A program made the position numbers and the translations under genes. Below the pieces are notes generated by a model. That model did no database searches and was not told where the DNA came from. It saw nothing but the letters and a program-made list of their open reading frames with translations. From Limnobacter sp. 130 (GTDB lineage: Bacteria; Pseudomonadota; Gammaproteobacteria; Burkholderiales; Burkholderiaceae_B), in assembly GCF_902506325.1 (NCBI RefSeq), contig NZ_LR732333.1, forward strand, positions 62,001 to 126,000: 64,000 nt of DNA. Direction: 5' to 3'. Every line of letters starts with the position of its first letter. The stretch's first letter is position 1. This document shows positions 43,900-52,403 of the stretch, piece after piece.

Positions 43900-44235
43900 T
43901 TGAATTGCGTTTTTTATCGTCAGGCCTCAGGTGATGAGCCAGTTAGAGCGTGGCTAAAGGCCTTGAAACCCGATGCTGATAGGAAAATCGTAGGCGCTGA
44001 TATTTTGGCTGTTCAGTACGGGTGGCCGTTGGGTTTGCCGCTGGTCGATAATTTGGGCGGTGGTATTTGGGAGGTTCGATCAAAGTTACGCAATCGAATT
44101 GCCAGGGTGTTGTTTGTAATTGAAGACGGCGCAATGATTTTGCTTCACGGTTTTATCAAAAAGGTTCAGAAAACACCAGTGCAAGAATTAGAGATCGCTA
44201 AGGATAGGCTGAGTAAGTTAAGGGGCTGTAAATGA
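43900..44235 (+). CDS. higB: HigB/RelE-like toxin (Gp49 family)
   Basis: 111 aa from TTG 43900. The open frame extends upstream to 43804, but that part covers the promoter. The sequence KLNCVFYRQASGDEPVRAWL, then GLPLVDNLGGGIWEVRSKL and RIARVLFVIEDGAMILLHGF, is typical of phage-derived Gp49/HigB RNases, which cut mRNA on the ribosome. Toxin before antitoxin with a 4-nt overlap is the higBA order. It lies at the edge of the defence island. Confidence 0.85.
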   Translation: MNCVFYRQASGDEPVRAWLKALKPDADRKIVGADILAVQYGWPLGLPLVDNLGGGIWEVRSKLRNRIARVLFVIEDGAMILLHGFIKKVQKTPVQELEIAKDRLSKLRGCK

Positions 44236-44534
44236 ACAAACACGTGGGCTCAAATTTTGAAGACTTCTTGAAAGAAGAAGGTATTTTCGAAGAAGCGGAA
44301 GCTTTGGCCATTAAGAAAGTGATTGCTTGCATGATTGAGCAAGAAATGATTTCCAGGTCGATACCAAAAACTGAAATGGCGCGGAAAATAGGAACAAGCC
44401 GAAGTCAGTTGGACCGACTTCTTGATCCTGAAAATACATCAGTCACTTTGGCAACGCTTGTCAAATCGACAGCAGCGATCGGAAAAAAAATGGTGATCAC
44501 TTTTGAGGATGATCCACAAGCCGTAGTTGCCTAA
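44232..44534 (+). CDS. higA: HigA-like XRE antitoxin
   Basis: 100 aa. A helical N-terminal part (about 1-40) is followed by an XRE helix-turn-helix: SIPKTEMARKIGTSRSQLDR, LLDPENTSVTLATLVKSTAA. It should bind and neutralise the upstream toxin and repress the promoter at 43837. Its stop overlaps by 4 nt the end of the convergent FAD oxidoreductase gene. Confidence 0.88.
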   Translation: MNKHVGSNFEDFLKEEGIFEEAEALAIKKVIACMIEQEMISRSIPKTEMARKIGTSRSQLDRLLDPENTSVTLATLVKSTAAIGKKMVITFEDDPQAVVA

Positions 44535-46153
44535 CCTTCCATCAAACTTTTCGCCACTGCCTCGGCCACTTCAATGCCATCCACACCAGCAGACAAAATT
44601 CCACCGGCGTAGCTGGCCCCTTCACCTGCCGGGTACAGGCCTTTCACATTCAGGCTTTGGAAATTGTCGCCGCGCGTAATGCGCAAGGGCGACGATGTGC
44701 GGGTTTCAACACCGGTCAACACCGCGTCGTGCATGTCGAAGCCTTTAATTTTTTTGCCAAACGCGGGCAGTGCTTCGCGCATGGCGGTAATGGCATATTC
44801 AGGCAGGGCTTGCGCCAAATCAGTCAGGTGAACCCCGGGTTTGTAGGAAGGTTCTACGCTGCCCAGTTCTGTCGATGGTTTGCCTGCAATAAAGTCGCCC
44901 ACCAGTTGGCCAGGCGCTTCATAGGTGCTGCCGCCCATCACAAAGGCATTCGATTCCAGCTTGCGCTGAAAGGCAATGCCTGCCAGCGGGCCGCCGGGGT
45001 AGTCGGCTGGGCTGATGCCCACCACAATGCCCGCATTGGCATTGCGTTCGTTGCGGGAGTACTGGCTCATGCCGTTGGTGACCACGCGGTTTTCCTCCGA
45101 GGTGGCCGCCACCACCGTGCCGCCGGGGCACATGCAAAAGCTGTACACCGAACGGCCATTGGCAGCATGGTGCACCAGTTTGTAATCGGCTGCGCCGAGC
45201 AGCGGGTGGCCTGCATGTTGGCCCAGGCGGGCGCGGTCGATCAAGCCTTGTGGGTGTTCAATTCGAAAGCCCACGGAAAATGGTTTGGCTTCCATGTACA
45301 CGCCGCGTTCGTGCAGCTTGGCAAAGGTGTCGCGTGAACTGTGGCCCAGCGCCAGCACCACATGGTCGGCGCGTAGTTCGTAGTGCTTGCCGTCTTGAAA
45401 GTTCTCGATGGTCAGGCCACGAATATGGCCGTCTTCAATGTGGAAGTCGCTGACCCGTTGCTCAAAGCGAATTTCGCCACCCATGGCGATAATTTGCTCG
45501 CGCATGTTCTCAACAACCTTCACCAAACGGAAGGTGCCAATGTGCGGCTTGCTCACCAGCAAAATTTCTTCGGGTGCGCCGGCTTTCACAAATTCGGTCA
45601 TCACCTTGCGGCCCAGGAAGCGCGGGTCTTTGATTTGACTCCACAATTTTCCGTCCGAAAACGTACCCGCTCCGCCTTCACCAAACTGCACGTTCGATTC
45701 GGTGTGCAGCACGCGCTTGCGCCACAGGCCCCAGGTGTCTTTCGTGCGTTCGCGCACTGGTTTGCCGCGTTCAATCACAATGGGTTTGAAGCCCATTTGT
45801 GCCAGCATCATGGCGGCAAAAATGCCGCAGGGGCCAAAGCCGATTACCACGGGTCGAATGGCAGGGGCTTCATTCAATTTCACCGGCAACTGGTAAACCA
45901 TGTCGGGCGCAGGCCGAATGTGCGAGTTGGTGCTGAACTTGTCAAGAAGTTGGGCTTCAAGCCGTGCACTATTCAGTTTCACGTCCACGATGTACACCAG
46001 CAGCAGCTTTTGCTTGCGGGCGTCGTAGCTGCGCTTGTAAATGCTGAAGCCTTGAAGCTGGTCGGCAGAAATTTTAAGCGTGCTGCAAATTAAGACGGGC
46101 AGGGCGTCTTCGGTGTGGTCGAGTGGAAGCTTCAGCTCGGACAGGCGGATCAT
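44531..46153 (-). CDS. FAD-dependent dehydrogenase (COG2509 type)
   Basis: 540 aa from ATG 46153 (MIRLSELKLPLDH, the usual family start); the frame extends 12 codons upstream but lacks support. Rossmann FAD-binding motif VVIGFGPCGIFAAMMLAQMG (about 105), ERGKPVRERT and FGEGGAGTFSDGKL, and a C-terminal FAD motif GLYPAGEGASYAGGI (about 505). It is a conserved chromosomal flavoprotein of unproven substrate, sometimes linked to tRNA or redox metabolism. Not part of the defence genes. Confidence 0.9.
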   Translation of the reverse strand: MIRLSELKLPLDHTEDALPVLICSTLKISADQLQGFSIYKRSYDARKQKLLLVYIVDVKLNSARLEAQLLDKFSTNSHIRPAPDMVYQLPVKLNEAPAIRPVVIGFGPCGIFAAMMLAQMGFKPIVIERGKPVRERTKDTWGLWRKRVLHTESNVQFGEGGAGTFSDGKLWSQIKDPRFLGRKVMTEFVKAGAPEEILLVSKPHIGTFRLVKVVENMREQIIAMGGEIRFEQRVSDFHIEDGHIRGLTIENFQDGKHYELRADHVVLALGHSSRDTFAKLHERGVYMEAKPFSVGFRIEHPQGLIDRARLGQHAGHPLLGAADYKLVHHAANGRSVYSFCMCPGGTVVAATSEENRVVTNGMSQYSRNERNANAGIVVGISPADYPGGPLAGIAFQRKLESNAFVMGGSTYEAPGQLVGDFIAGKPSTELGSVEPSYKPGVHLTDLAQALPEYAITAMREALPAFGKKIKGFDMHDAVLTGVETRTSSPLRITRGDNFQSLNVKGLYPAGEGASYAGGILSAGVDGIEVAEAVAKSLMEG

Positions 46154-46198
46154 GGCGGGTGTACCTTGTGGATCTGTTTTTCGGATCAAGGGCGTATT

Positions 46199-47743
46199 TT
46201 ATGCTTTTGCCTGCCAAAGTGCACTGATTCGCGCGGCTATTTTTTTGCCGTGTGACTGTGCAATTTCTTCAATGGTTAGTTCGGGGCGAACAGTGCGCGC
46301 TTGCGTTAAAGCATGTTGGGCACATTCTGCGTTACCCAATGTGTCGAACGCGGCAGCCTGGGCCACATGAGCCAGATGAAAGCGCGTGTCATGCTGAACA
46401 GCTTTTTGGGCTTCTTCCAGGGCCTCGTGGGGGCGGTCTGCACGCAGCAGGAAGCAGCTTAATACCCACAACCAGAAACCGAGTCGCCTGTCTTTTGGGC
46501 TAATGCGCATGCCGAGCCGCATTTGGGCGATACCCTTTTCAAGCTCGTTCATCATTGCCAAAGCCGCACCGTGGGCCACCTGTGCTTGTGCGTTGCTTGG
46601 GTTCAAACGCAAGGCCGCCTGCAAGGTGGTTAGTCCTTGCCGGGTTTGTCCCAGGTCGCACAGCGCGCAGCCTGCGTAACCCATGACTTCGGAATTTCCT
46701 GAGTCCAGTTCAATCGCTTTTTGTGCGGCATTCAGGGCGTTGGCCTGAACTTCGTCAGAGTGGGGAAGCAGGCCAATGTTTCGTGACAGTGCGGTGAGCA
46801 AGGCGAAATGTGCCTGAGCCAGCCCAAAGTCACGGTCTATTTCCAAACTGTTTTCGAGTTGATGCCGCGCATTGCGCAAGCCGGTTTCGCTCCAGCCGTG
46901 CTGGCCCAGTGCGCCCATGGCTTCTTGGTAGTGTGCCCAGGCGTCGAGGTTGTGCGGGCGTTGCCGGCGAATGTGTGCAATCTCCGCTTTGATCAGTTCG
47001 GGCTCAAGCTCGCTGAGTACCCCTCTTGCAATGTCTTCCTGCAGGTCGTGGCCGTCTTGGGGAGAACTCTCGAAACGACCACTCCAGAACACTTGCCCAG
47101 TGTGAGCGTTTGCCAGTTGTACATTCACACGTATCAAATTGCCCACGGGCCGAATGCTGCCCAGAACGGCGTATTGCACTTGAAGTTGTTCTGCGATTTC
47201 GCCCAGACTGGCTTCAGAGTGCTGAAACATTTGTGTGGATGCTTGTGAAATGATCAAAAAGCCGGGCACTCTGGCCAGCAATGCAATCACGTCTTCAAGC
47301 AAACCCTCAGCCAAAAATCGCAAATCAAATTGTTCGCCCAGAATTTTGAAAGGCATGACAGCAATTGTGGGGTGTTTGCTTTGCGAGGCGACCTGCACGT
47401 CGGCCGTGGATTTGACCGGAAGGCTGAACTGGTAACCACGCCCAGTCAACGTGGCAATGGCTTGGCTACCCAGTACTTTGCGCAAAGCCGATGTTTGTAC
47501 CGTCAAATTATTTTCTTCAACCACCACACCCGGCCACACGGTCTGAAGAATTTCATCTTTGCTAAGCACCCGTTGGTGGTTGCTCACCAAGCACAACAAG
47601 AAATCGAAGGTGCGTGGGCCCAAATGAACGATTTCACCTTGACGCAACAGAATTCGTTCGCCTGTGCGCAATTCAAAGTGACTGAAAAAATAGGAAGGGC
47701 TCAAGTGACATTCCTGCGGTGGGCTGTTAGCAAAATATAGCAA
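46199..47743 (-). CDS. CadC-like winged-helix regulator with TPR repeats
   Basis: 514 aa. An N-terminal OmpR/CadC-type winged helix (LGPRTFDFLLCLVSNHQRVL, LSKDEILQTVWPGVVVEENN, about 20-105) is followed by an adenylate-cyclase-like TolB/FlgO-type domain (IAVMPFKILGEQ...FLAEGLLEDVIALLARVP) and about six TPR units to the C-terminus. There is no clear membrane segment, so it is cytoplasmic unlike CadC. Target genes unknown; the divergent OsmC gene is a candidate. Confidence 0.85.
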   Translation of the reverse strand: MLYFANSPPQECHLSPSYFFSHFELRTGERILLRQGEIVHLGPRTFDFLLCLVSNHQRVLSKDEILQTVWPGVVVEENNLTVQTSALRKVLGSQAIATLTGRGYQFSLPVKSTADVQVASQSKHPTIAVMPFKILGEQFDLRFLAEGLLEDVIALLARVPGFLIISQASTQMFQHSEASLGEIAEQLQVQYAVLGSIRPVGNLIRVNVQLANAHTGQVFWSGRFESSPQDGHDLQEDIARGVLSELEPELIKAEIAHIRRQRPHNLDAWAHYQEAMGALGQHGWSETGLRNARHQLENSLEIDRDFGLAQAHFALLTALSRNIGLLPHSDEVQANALNAAQKAIELDSGNSEVMGYAGCALCDLGQTRQGLTTLQAALRLNPSNAQAQVAHGAALAMMNELEKGIAQMRLGMRISPKDRRLGFWLWVLSCFLLRADRPHEALEEAQKAVQHDTRFHLAHVAQAAAFDTLGNAECAQHALTQARTVRPELTIEEIAQSHGKKIAARISALWQAKA

Positions 47744-47835
47744 AAATTTAGGAATTCCTAGGGATTAAAAACCAGGTGGTGTTGCACAGTGAAGGCATTG
47801 AGTCGTTCATTGTTTTTACACCACCGGAGCTTGCC

Positions 47836-48363
47836 ATGTCTGTTTCTGTACCCAATGCCCAGCGTGAAGTGCGCGCCCTTTACAAGGAAGATCCCGGTGC
47901 TGCAATGGTGACAGACCATGCGGTGACCCGCGGAGTCGATCCTTCCGATCCTTTTCATTCTGTTGTTGAACCCATGGATGGCTGTGGGGTGGCAGTGCCA
48001 ATTGGTGTACACCGCGCCTTGGGTGGTTTGCACGATGCGCCCACTCCGGGCGACATGTTGTGTGCTGCGCTTGCTGCCTGTCAGGATTCTTCCATGCGCA
48101 TGGTCGCAAATGTGCTGGGGGTTGAACTGGAGTTTCTGGAAGTTCGCGTGACCGCTGATGTGGATGTGCGTGGTGCGTTGAACATGTCGCCCGATGTGCC
48201 GGTTGGCTTTCAGCGGATGCGGTGTGCGGTCCAGTTCAAAGTCACGGAGGGCACTCATCCTGACATGGTCAAAGCGCTCACCTTCGCGGCCAAGCGCTGT
48301 TGTGTGGTGCAACAAACGCTGAAAAATCCACCCCAAGTTGAAACCAGCTTTCAGCTCAACTAA
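47836..48363 (+). CDS. OsmC-family protein
   Basis: 175 aa from ATG 47836 (GGAG 6 nt upstream); upstream ATG 47776 lacks a ribosome site. The OsmC/Ohr fold is indicated by TPGDMLCAALAACQDSSMRM (first redox Cys) and LTFAAKRCCVVQQTL (second Cys). OsmC proteins reduce organic peroxides or bind thiols. Here the first Cys region is well conserved. It is followed 34 nt later by a hydrolase gene on the same strand. Confidence 0.88.
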   Translation: MSVSVPNAQREVRALYKEDPGAAMVTDHAVTRGVDPSDPFHSVVEPMDGCGVAVPIGVHRALGGLHDAPTPGDMLCAALAACQDSSMRMVANVLGVELEFLEVRVTADVDVRGALNMSPDVPVGFQRMRCAVQFKVTEGTHPDMVKALTFAAKRCCVVQQTLKNPPQVETSFQLN

Positions 48364-48397
48364 ACTCGATTCATCCTTCATCTATTTCAGGATCGCC

Positions 48398-49198
48398 ATG
48401 GCCTCTGTTCAGCCCTATTTCAAAGAGGCCGGCTCCGGCCCCGCTGTGCTGTGTTTGCATGCCAATGCCTCCCATTCTGGCCAGTGGAAAGGTTTGATGA
48501 ATTTGCTTTCGCCAGAGTTCAAGGTGATCGCAGCCGATTCTTATGGCTCGGGACAAACACCCGACTGGCATTCCGATCGCGTCATTTCCCTTCTTGATGA
48601 GGTTGAATTATTGGCGCCCGTGTTTGAACGGACTGGTGAGCAATTCACATTGGTGGGACATTCTTACGGTGGCGCGATTGCCCTGAAAATTGCGCTGATG
48701 TTTCCTCATCGAGTGCGTGCCCTTGCATTGTTTGAGCCCACTTTTTTCTCTGTGGTTGAACATGAAAGCCCCTCGCCAAACGAGGTGGACGGTATTCGCC
48801 GTGCAGTGGCCAATGCCAGCGCGGCTTTGGAGGGTGGTGATTCAAACCTGGCTGCGCAGCACTTCATTGATTTTTGGATGGGGCAGGGCAGCTGGGCAAA
48901 AACACCAGAAGAGCGCAAGCCAACGGTGGCGGCCTCGGTGCGCAACGTGCGCCGCTGGGAGCACGCTTTGTTCAGCGAACCAACCACCCTGGAAGCATTT
49001 CGGGGCATACAAGCCCCGGTGCTGTGCATGGTCGGTGGCAAGTCGCAATTGTCTGCACATTCAGTTGCCAACAGATTGGTTGCGACCTTGCCGAGGGTAG
49101 AGTTGGTGGAGTTTCAGGAGTTGGGCCACATGGGCCCAGTGACGCATCCGGATGTGGTCAATGAAGTCATTTCACGTTTTGTGAAAAAGTCCGGTTAA
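48398..49198 (+). CDS. alpha/beta-fold hydrolase
   Basis: 266 aa from ATG 48398, preceded by AGGAT; the frame extends upstream over the OsmC stop. The oxyanion-hole region VLCLHANASHSGQW, the nucleophile elbow LVGHSYGGAIAL (Ser about 90), a C-terminal Asp/His region (ELGHMGPVTHPD, His about 248). Substrate unknown. Its end overlaps the convergent HEPN-like gene by 27 nt. Confidence 0.88.
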   Translation: MASVQPYFKEAGSGPAVLCLHANASHSGQWKGLMNLLSPEFKVIAADSYGSGQTPDWHSDRVISLLDEVELLAPVFERTGEQFTLVGHSYGGAIALKIALMFPHRVRALALFEPTFFSVVEHESPSPNEVDGIRRAVANASAALEGGDSNLAAQHFIDFWMGQGSWAKTPEERKPTVAASVRNVRRWEHALFSEPTTLEAFRGIQAPVLCMVGGKSQLSAHSVANRLVATLPRVELVEFQELGHMGPVTHPDVVNEVISRFVKKSG

Positions 49199-49618
49199 CA
49201 CCATTGCTACAGGCAGATATTTTTTGAGAATGCTGACCATGGCTTGTGCATCTGCGTCGGAAACAGGTGGAAAGGGCGAACGATATGCGGTGTTATTTCG
49301 ACGCTCATGCGCGCGAATGACAAAGGGCATTTCCGCAGACGTTAGTTTAAGGTCGCTGGATACACGTTGAATGGCCAAGTTGCGCCCTGCGTCTTTGGTG
49401 CGTACTCCGTGGTGTTCAAGGATGGCCTGAACGATTTGAAAATAGCCTTCGTAAGCCATCGTGAATATCTGAAGGGTTTTTTCTTCAGGGAGTAATTCAC
49501 ATGCTTCGAGGTAATTCTTTGCATTGTCCAAAAAGCCCTTAACTGCTCCTGTTGTGGGCAATACTTCCTCAATCGCTTTGATCTTGATCAGGTTTTCATA
49601 TTCAGCCGGTCTTGGCAT
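49172..49618 (-). CDS. HEPN-like protein, candidate toxin of HEPN/MNT pair
   Basis: 148 aa, all helical. A stretch RAHERRNNTAYRSPF (about 102-116) lies where HEPN RNases carry R-x4-6-H; here the His appears replaced by Tyr (RNNTAY). It overlaps the nucleotidyltransferase gene upstream by 17 nt, the gene arrangement of HEPN/MNT toxin-antitoxin modules. If the His is truly absent it may be inactive or use a variant site. HEPN assignment is moderate. Confidence 0.55.
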   Translation of the reverse strand: MPRPAEYENLIKIKAIEEVLPTTGAVKGFLDNAKNYLEACELLPEEKTLQIFTMAYEGYFQIVQAILEHHGVRTKDAGRNLAIQRVSSDLKLTSAEMPFVIRAHERRNNTAYRSPFPPVSDADAQAMVSILKKYLPVAMVLTGLFHKT

Positions 49619-50177
49619 CAGGCAATACCATTAGTTTTGGAGCTTCATTAATTTGTCGGCAGATTGGATCGTTTTGAATCAACTTTTTCCATTCACTGGG
49701 TTTGTAAATAGTGAAGTTGATAGGTCTGCCAAGTGAGCCTTCCATTGTATGAATCGGTTCGGCAATATCCAAAACACTTAACTTGCCGATGATCATCAGA
49801 TCTATATCACTCGAGCTAGAGTCTTTTTCTGTTGCGATCGAGCCGAACACATATGCTTCGTCGATTAATTTTGAAAAAGGTGCAAGCACATCGCGAATTG
49901 GTTCTGTGATACCAAATGTTTTTTTAGCAATCGAGGTCAACTCGGAATAAAGGAAGTGATCTTTGTTCGCATAAATTTGACGAAGGCGTCCGAATTCTCT
50001 GTTCTCCTTCAGAATACCTGCCGCCAACAAACGTTCGATTTGTTTTTGTGTGCTTCCTCGCCCTGTGTTTGCAATGTCTAGTAGTGCACCCAATGAATAT
50101 TTGCGTTCTGGATTCAGCAGTGTGGCTCGAAGCACTCTCTGCACTGTGGGTGTAAACATGAAGTCGATCGAACTCAT
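49602..50177 (-). CDS. MNT-type nucleotidyltransferase with N-terminal winged helix
   Basis: 191 aa. The N-terminal winged-helix domain (about 8-75, SLGALLDIANTGRGSTQKQI) is followed by a minimal nucleotidyltransferase domain with the signature VFGSIATEKDSSSSDIDLMI (about 110-129). MNT proteins AMPylate a HEPN toxin to silence it. The extra DNA-binding domain suggests self-regulation through the palindromes upstream. It is the first gene of the two-gene minus-strand operon. Confidence 0.82.
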   Translation of the reverse strand: MSSIDFMFTPTVQRVLRATLLNPERKYSLGALLDIANTGRGSTQKQIERLLAAGILKENREFGRLRQIYANKDHFLYSELTSIAKKTFGITEPIRDVLAPFSKLIDEAYVFGSIATEKDSSSSDIDLMIIGKLSVLDIAEPIHTMEGSLGRPINFTIYKPSEWKKLIQNDPICRQINEAPKLMVLPDAKTG

Positions 50178-50179
50178 AT

Positions 50180-50217
50180 ATCCATATATTAGGGATTAAT
50201 ATCCACATTATATGGAT
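50180..50217. promoter_or_regulatory. operator-like inverted repeat upstream of MNT gene
   Basis: ATCCATATA (50180-50188) and TATATGGAT (50209-50217), perfect 9-bp arms with a 20-nt spacer, start 3 nt upstream of the MNT start codon. A third related half-site (ATCCACAT) lies between. A likely autoregulatory site. Confidence 0.6.
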
Positions 50218-50229
50218 TTTTAAGAAAAT

Positions 50230-50263
50230 CCACAAACTATGGCGTTAAATCCATAGTTTGTGG
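50230..50263 (-). terminator. perfect 13-bp hairpin, terminator or second operator
   Basis: Arms CCACAAACTATGG (50230-50242) and CCATAGTTTGTGG (50251-50263) with an 8-nt loop. On the minus strand ATTTTCTT follows, which fits termination after the membrane-protein gene ending at 50275. It shares the ATCCATA element with the MNT operator, so it could also be a regulator site. Confidence 0.55.
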
Positions 50264-50274
50264 CTTAAAGCGAC

Positions 50275-50730
50275 TTACCGGCAATGCTTGCGCAAAGCCA
50301 GCAACGGTATGGCATACAACACCGCAAAGCCTGTATTCATAACCGCGTTTTGCCAAAAGCCGCTGTACAGTGAAAACGCGGTGTCGGGCACATACCAAGC
50401 CAACACGGATATCGCAATCATGTTGCATGTTGACTTGGCGTCTTTGGCTGAAAGCCTGCGTACCAGCATGAACATAAGCGCACCCCAGCCCATCATCACC
50501 GAGCCCATCACGGCGTGGGCCAGTTCAATGTAGGCAGAGGCCTGAGGGTCAAAGGCAGCAAATTGTGCAGGGTTTTGAAATACCAACAATCCGAATGCCT
50601 GCTGGGTAAGCCCGGGCGCGAGCACCATGAGCAGGCCAAACAGTACGGTGAACTCAGTGGTGTAGGTTAGCCATTTGATCCAGAAGGTTGGAGTGCTGGT
50701 CGGTGTGTGGGGCATGGTCGTGGTTTGCAT
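50275..50730 (-). CDS. four-helix membrane protein, unknown function
   Basis: 151 aa from ATG 50730, which has AAGGAG 9 nt upstream; a longer frame to 50781 is not supported. Four membrane helices (TEFTVLFGLLMVLAPGL; LAHAVMGSVMMGWGALMFML; MIAISVLAWYVPDTAFSLY; AVMNTGFAVLYAIPLLAL). I do not recognise a named family with certainty. It is divergent from the XRE-family gene at 50853. Confidence 0.75.
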   Translation of the reverse strand: MQTTTMPHTPTSTPTFWIKWLTYTTEFTVLFGLLMVLAPGLTQQAFGLLVFQNPAQFAAFDPQASAYIELAHAVMGSVMMGWGALMFMLVRRLSAKDAKSTCNMIAISVLAWYVPDTAFSLYSGFWQNAVMNTGFAVLYAIPLLALRKHCR

Positions 50731-50852
50731 GTCGAATCTCCTTGCGTGGTTGAAAGTGGCCGGGTTCAACGCCAGTTTCAACAGGAAGGGTCATTGCATC
50801 AATAACCTGCCAGGTCATAGATTCCAGTAATTTTCCGTGGCAGTATTGGCAC

Positions 50853-51215
50853 ATGCACGCACACGCCCCTACCAAACATGCCGGAATTTGCCTTCGCGAT
50901 TTGCGTTCAAGGCGGAAGGTGAGTCAACTCGATTTGGCTTTGCGTGTGGGCGTGTCTCAGCGACATTTAAGTTGCATTGAAACCGGCAAGGCCAGTGCCA
51001 GCAAAGACATGTTGCTGGCCTTGCTTGAAGGTTTGGATGCGCCACTTAGCGAACGGAACGAAACTTTGGTAACGCGATTCAAAAGCACTGCGGGCGAACT
51101 GCGATTCATCTCAACCTTCACCAGCTTTGGGGCTCCCTTGGACATCACCGCCGCGTCGTTAAGAATTGAGCATTTGTTCCCGGCTGATGATGCCACCCGC
51201 AAGGTGTTTTCATGA
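50853..51215 (+). CDS. XRE regulator with most of its MmyB domain deleted
   Basis: 120 aa. The N-terminal HTH ([20 protein letters not shown], then [18 protein letters not shown]) is the type fused to MmyB-like ligand domains in regulators of about 270 aa. After LSERNETL the sequence jumps to [35 protein letters not shown], which looks like only the last part of an MmyB domain. An in-frame internal deletion of about 130 residues is inferred. Its stop overlaps the YnfA gene start (ATGA). Confidence 0.7.
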   Translation: MHAHAPTKHAGICLRDLRSRRKVSQLDLALRVGVSQRHLSCIETGKASASKDMLLALLEGLDAPLSERNETLVTRFKSTAGELRFISTFTSFGAPLDITAASLRIEHLFPADDATRKVFS

Positions 51216-51541
51216 TCAAAACATTTCTGCTTTTTGCGGTCACTGCATTCTTTGAAATATTGGGTTGTTATTTGCCTTACCTTGTTTTGAAAGAAAACAA
51301 GTCAGTGTGGTTGTTGCTGCCGGCTGCAATCAGTCTCGCCTTGTTTGCGTGGTTGCTTACCTTGCACCCCACCGCGTCGGGCCGGGTTTATGCCGCTTAT
51401 GGCGGTGTGTATGTGGCCATGGCCTTGGTCTGGCTTTGGGCTGTGGATGGGGTAAAGCCCACAGCATGGGACCTTGCAGGCGGAGCGGTCACTTTGCTGG
51501 GCATGGCCATTATTGTGGCTGGCCCACGTCATATTGCGTAA
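51212..51541 (+). CDS. ynfA: YnfA family (UPF0060) small membrane protein
   Basis: 109 aa, four transmembrane helices, with the family blocks [34 protein letters not shown] and [16 protein letters not shown]. It resembles small multidrug resistance transporters and has been linked to drug efflux in enterobacteria; its role here is untested. It overlaps the upstream regulator by 4 nt. Confidence 0.93.
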   Translation: MIKTFLLFAVTAFFEILGCYLPYLVLKENKSVWLLLPAAISLALFAWLLTLHPTASGRVYAAYGGVYVAMALVWLWAVDGVKPTAWDLAGGAVTLLGMAIIVAGPRHIA

Positions 51542-51545
51542 AAAA

Positions 51546-52382
51546 ATGGGCGATGAGTACCTTATGATCCGATTTTTTCTAGTGCCAGTTTTCCTGGCCT
51601 TGGCTGTGTTTGCCATTTGGTGGTTTTCGCAAACGCCCAGCCACAATCGGCAATGGGCTGACGATGTAGCCCACATGCTGCAGGCCGATGTGAATGGCGA
51701 CAAGGTCGTGCTGAAGAATGTGCGCAATTTTGAATGGCGCACAGAAACGGATTACACGCCGCGTTGGGAAACACGGGAATACGATTTAAAGCAGTTGCAA
51801 ACAGCCGACTTGGTGCTGTCGTACTGGATGGGGCCGAAGATCGCCCACACCTTGGTGTCGTTCGGTTTTGCGGATGGGAAGTATCTGACTTTCTCGCTGG
51901 AAATTCGAAAAGAAATCGGCGAGAAATTCTCCGCATGGAAAGGTTTTTTTCGGCAGTACGAAGCCATTCTGGTGGCGGCCGATGAAGCGGATATTATTCG
52001 CACCCGGAGCAATGCGCGTGGCGAAGATGTTTACATTTACCGCATGGCGATTCCGCCTGAGCAACTGAAAACCTTGTTTTTGGCCTATATCGACCACGCC
52101 GAATCACTTGAAAAAACCCCCGAGTTTTACAACACCTTGACCAGCAATTGCACCACGGTGGTGTTTGACATTGCCAAGCGGATTGTGCCCGATTTGCCGC
52201 TGGATTATCGCTTGTTGCTCAGCGGTTACTTTGCCGAATACGCGCATGAGCAAGATGGTCTGGTGGAAGGATTTGGCTACGCTGAACTTCAGGAAAAAGG
52301 TTACATTGTGCCGCGTGCCAAATCCATGCAGCCCGGCGAAAACTTCTCGGAAGTGATTCGCCGTGGCGTGCCCGGAATGTAG
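51546..52382 (+). CDS. DUF4105 membrane-anchored protein
   Basis: 278 aa from ATG 51546; ATG 51564 (MIRFFLVP) is equally plausible. One N-terminal membrane helix (FFLVPVFLALAVFAIWWF) then a periplasmic domain with NFEWRTETDYTPRWETREYD and FYNTLTSNCTTVVFDIAKR, the DUF4105 pattern. The conserved Cys in SNCTT suggests a papain-like (NlpC-type) fold, and lipid or peptidoglycan amidase activity has been proposed for relatives. Function unknown. Confidence 0.85.
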   Translation: MGDEYLMIRFFLVPVFLALAVFAIWWFSQTPSHNRQWADDVAHMLQADVNGDKVVLKNVRNFEWRTETDYTPRWETREYDLKQLQTADLVLSYWMGPKIAHTLVSFGFADGKYLTFSLEIRKEIGEKFSAWKGFFRQYEAILVAADEADIIRTRSNARGEDVYIYRMAIPPEQLKTLFLAYIDHAESLEKTPEFYNTLTSNCTTVVFDIAKRIVPDLPLDYRLLLSGYFAEYAHEQDGLVEGFGYAELQEKGYIVPRAKSMQPGENFSEVIRRGVPGM

Positions 52383-52403
52383 CAAAGCACGCAATCCGAT
52401 TAA

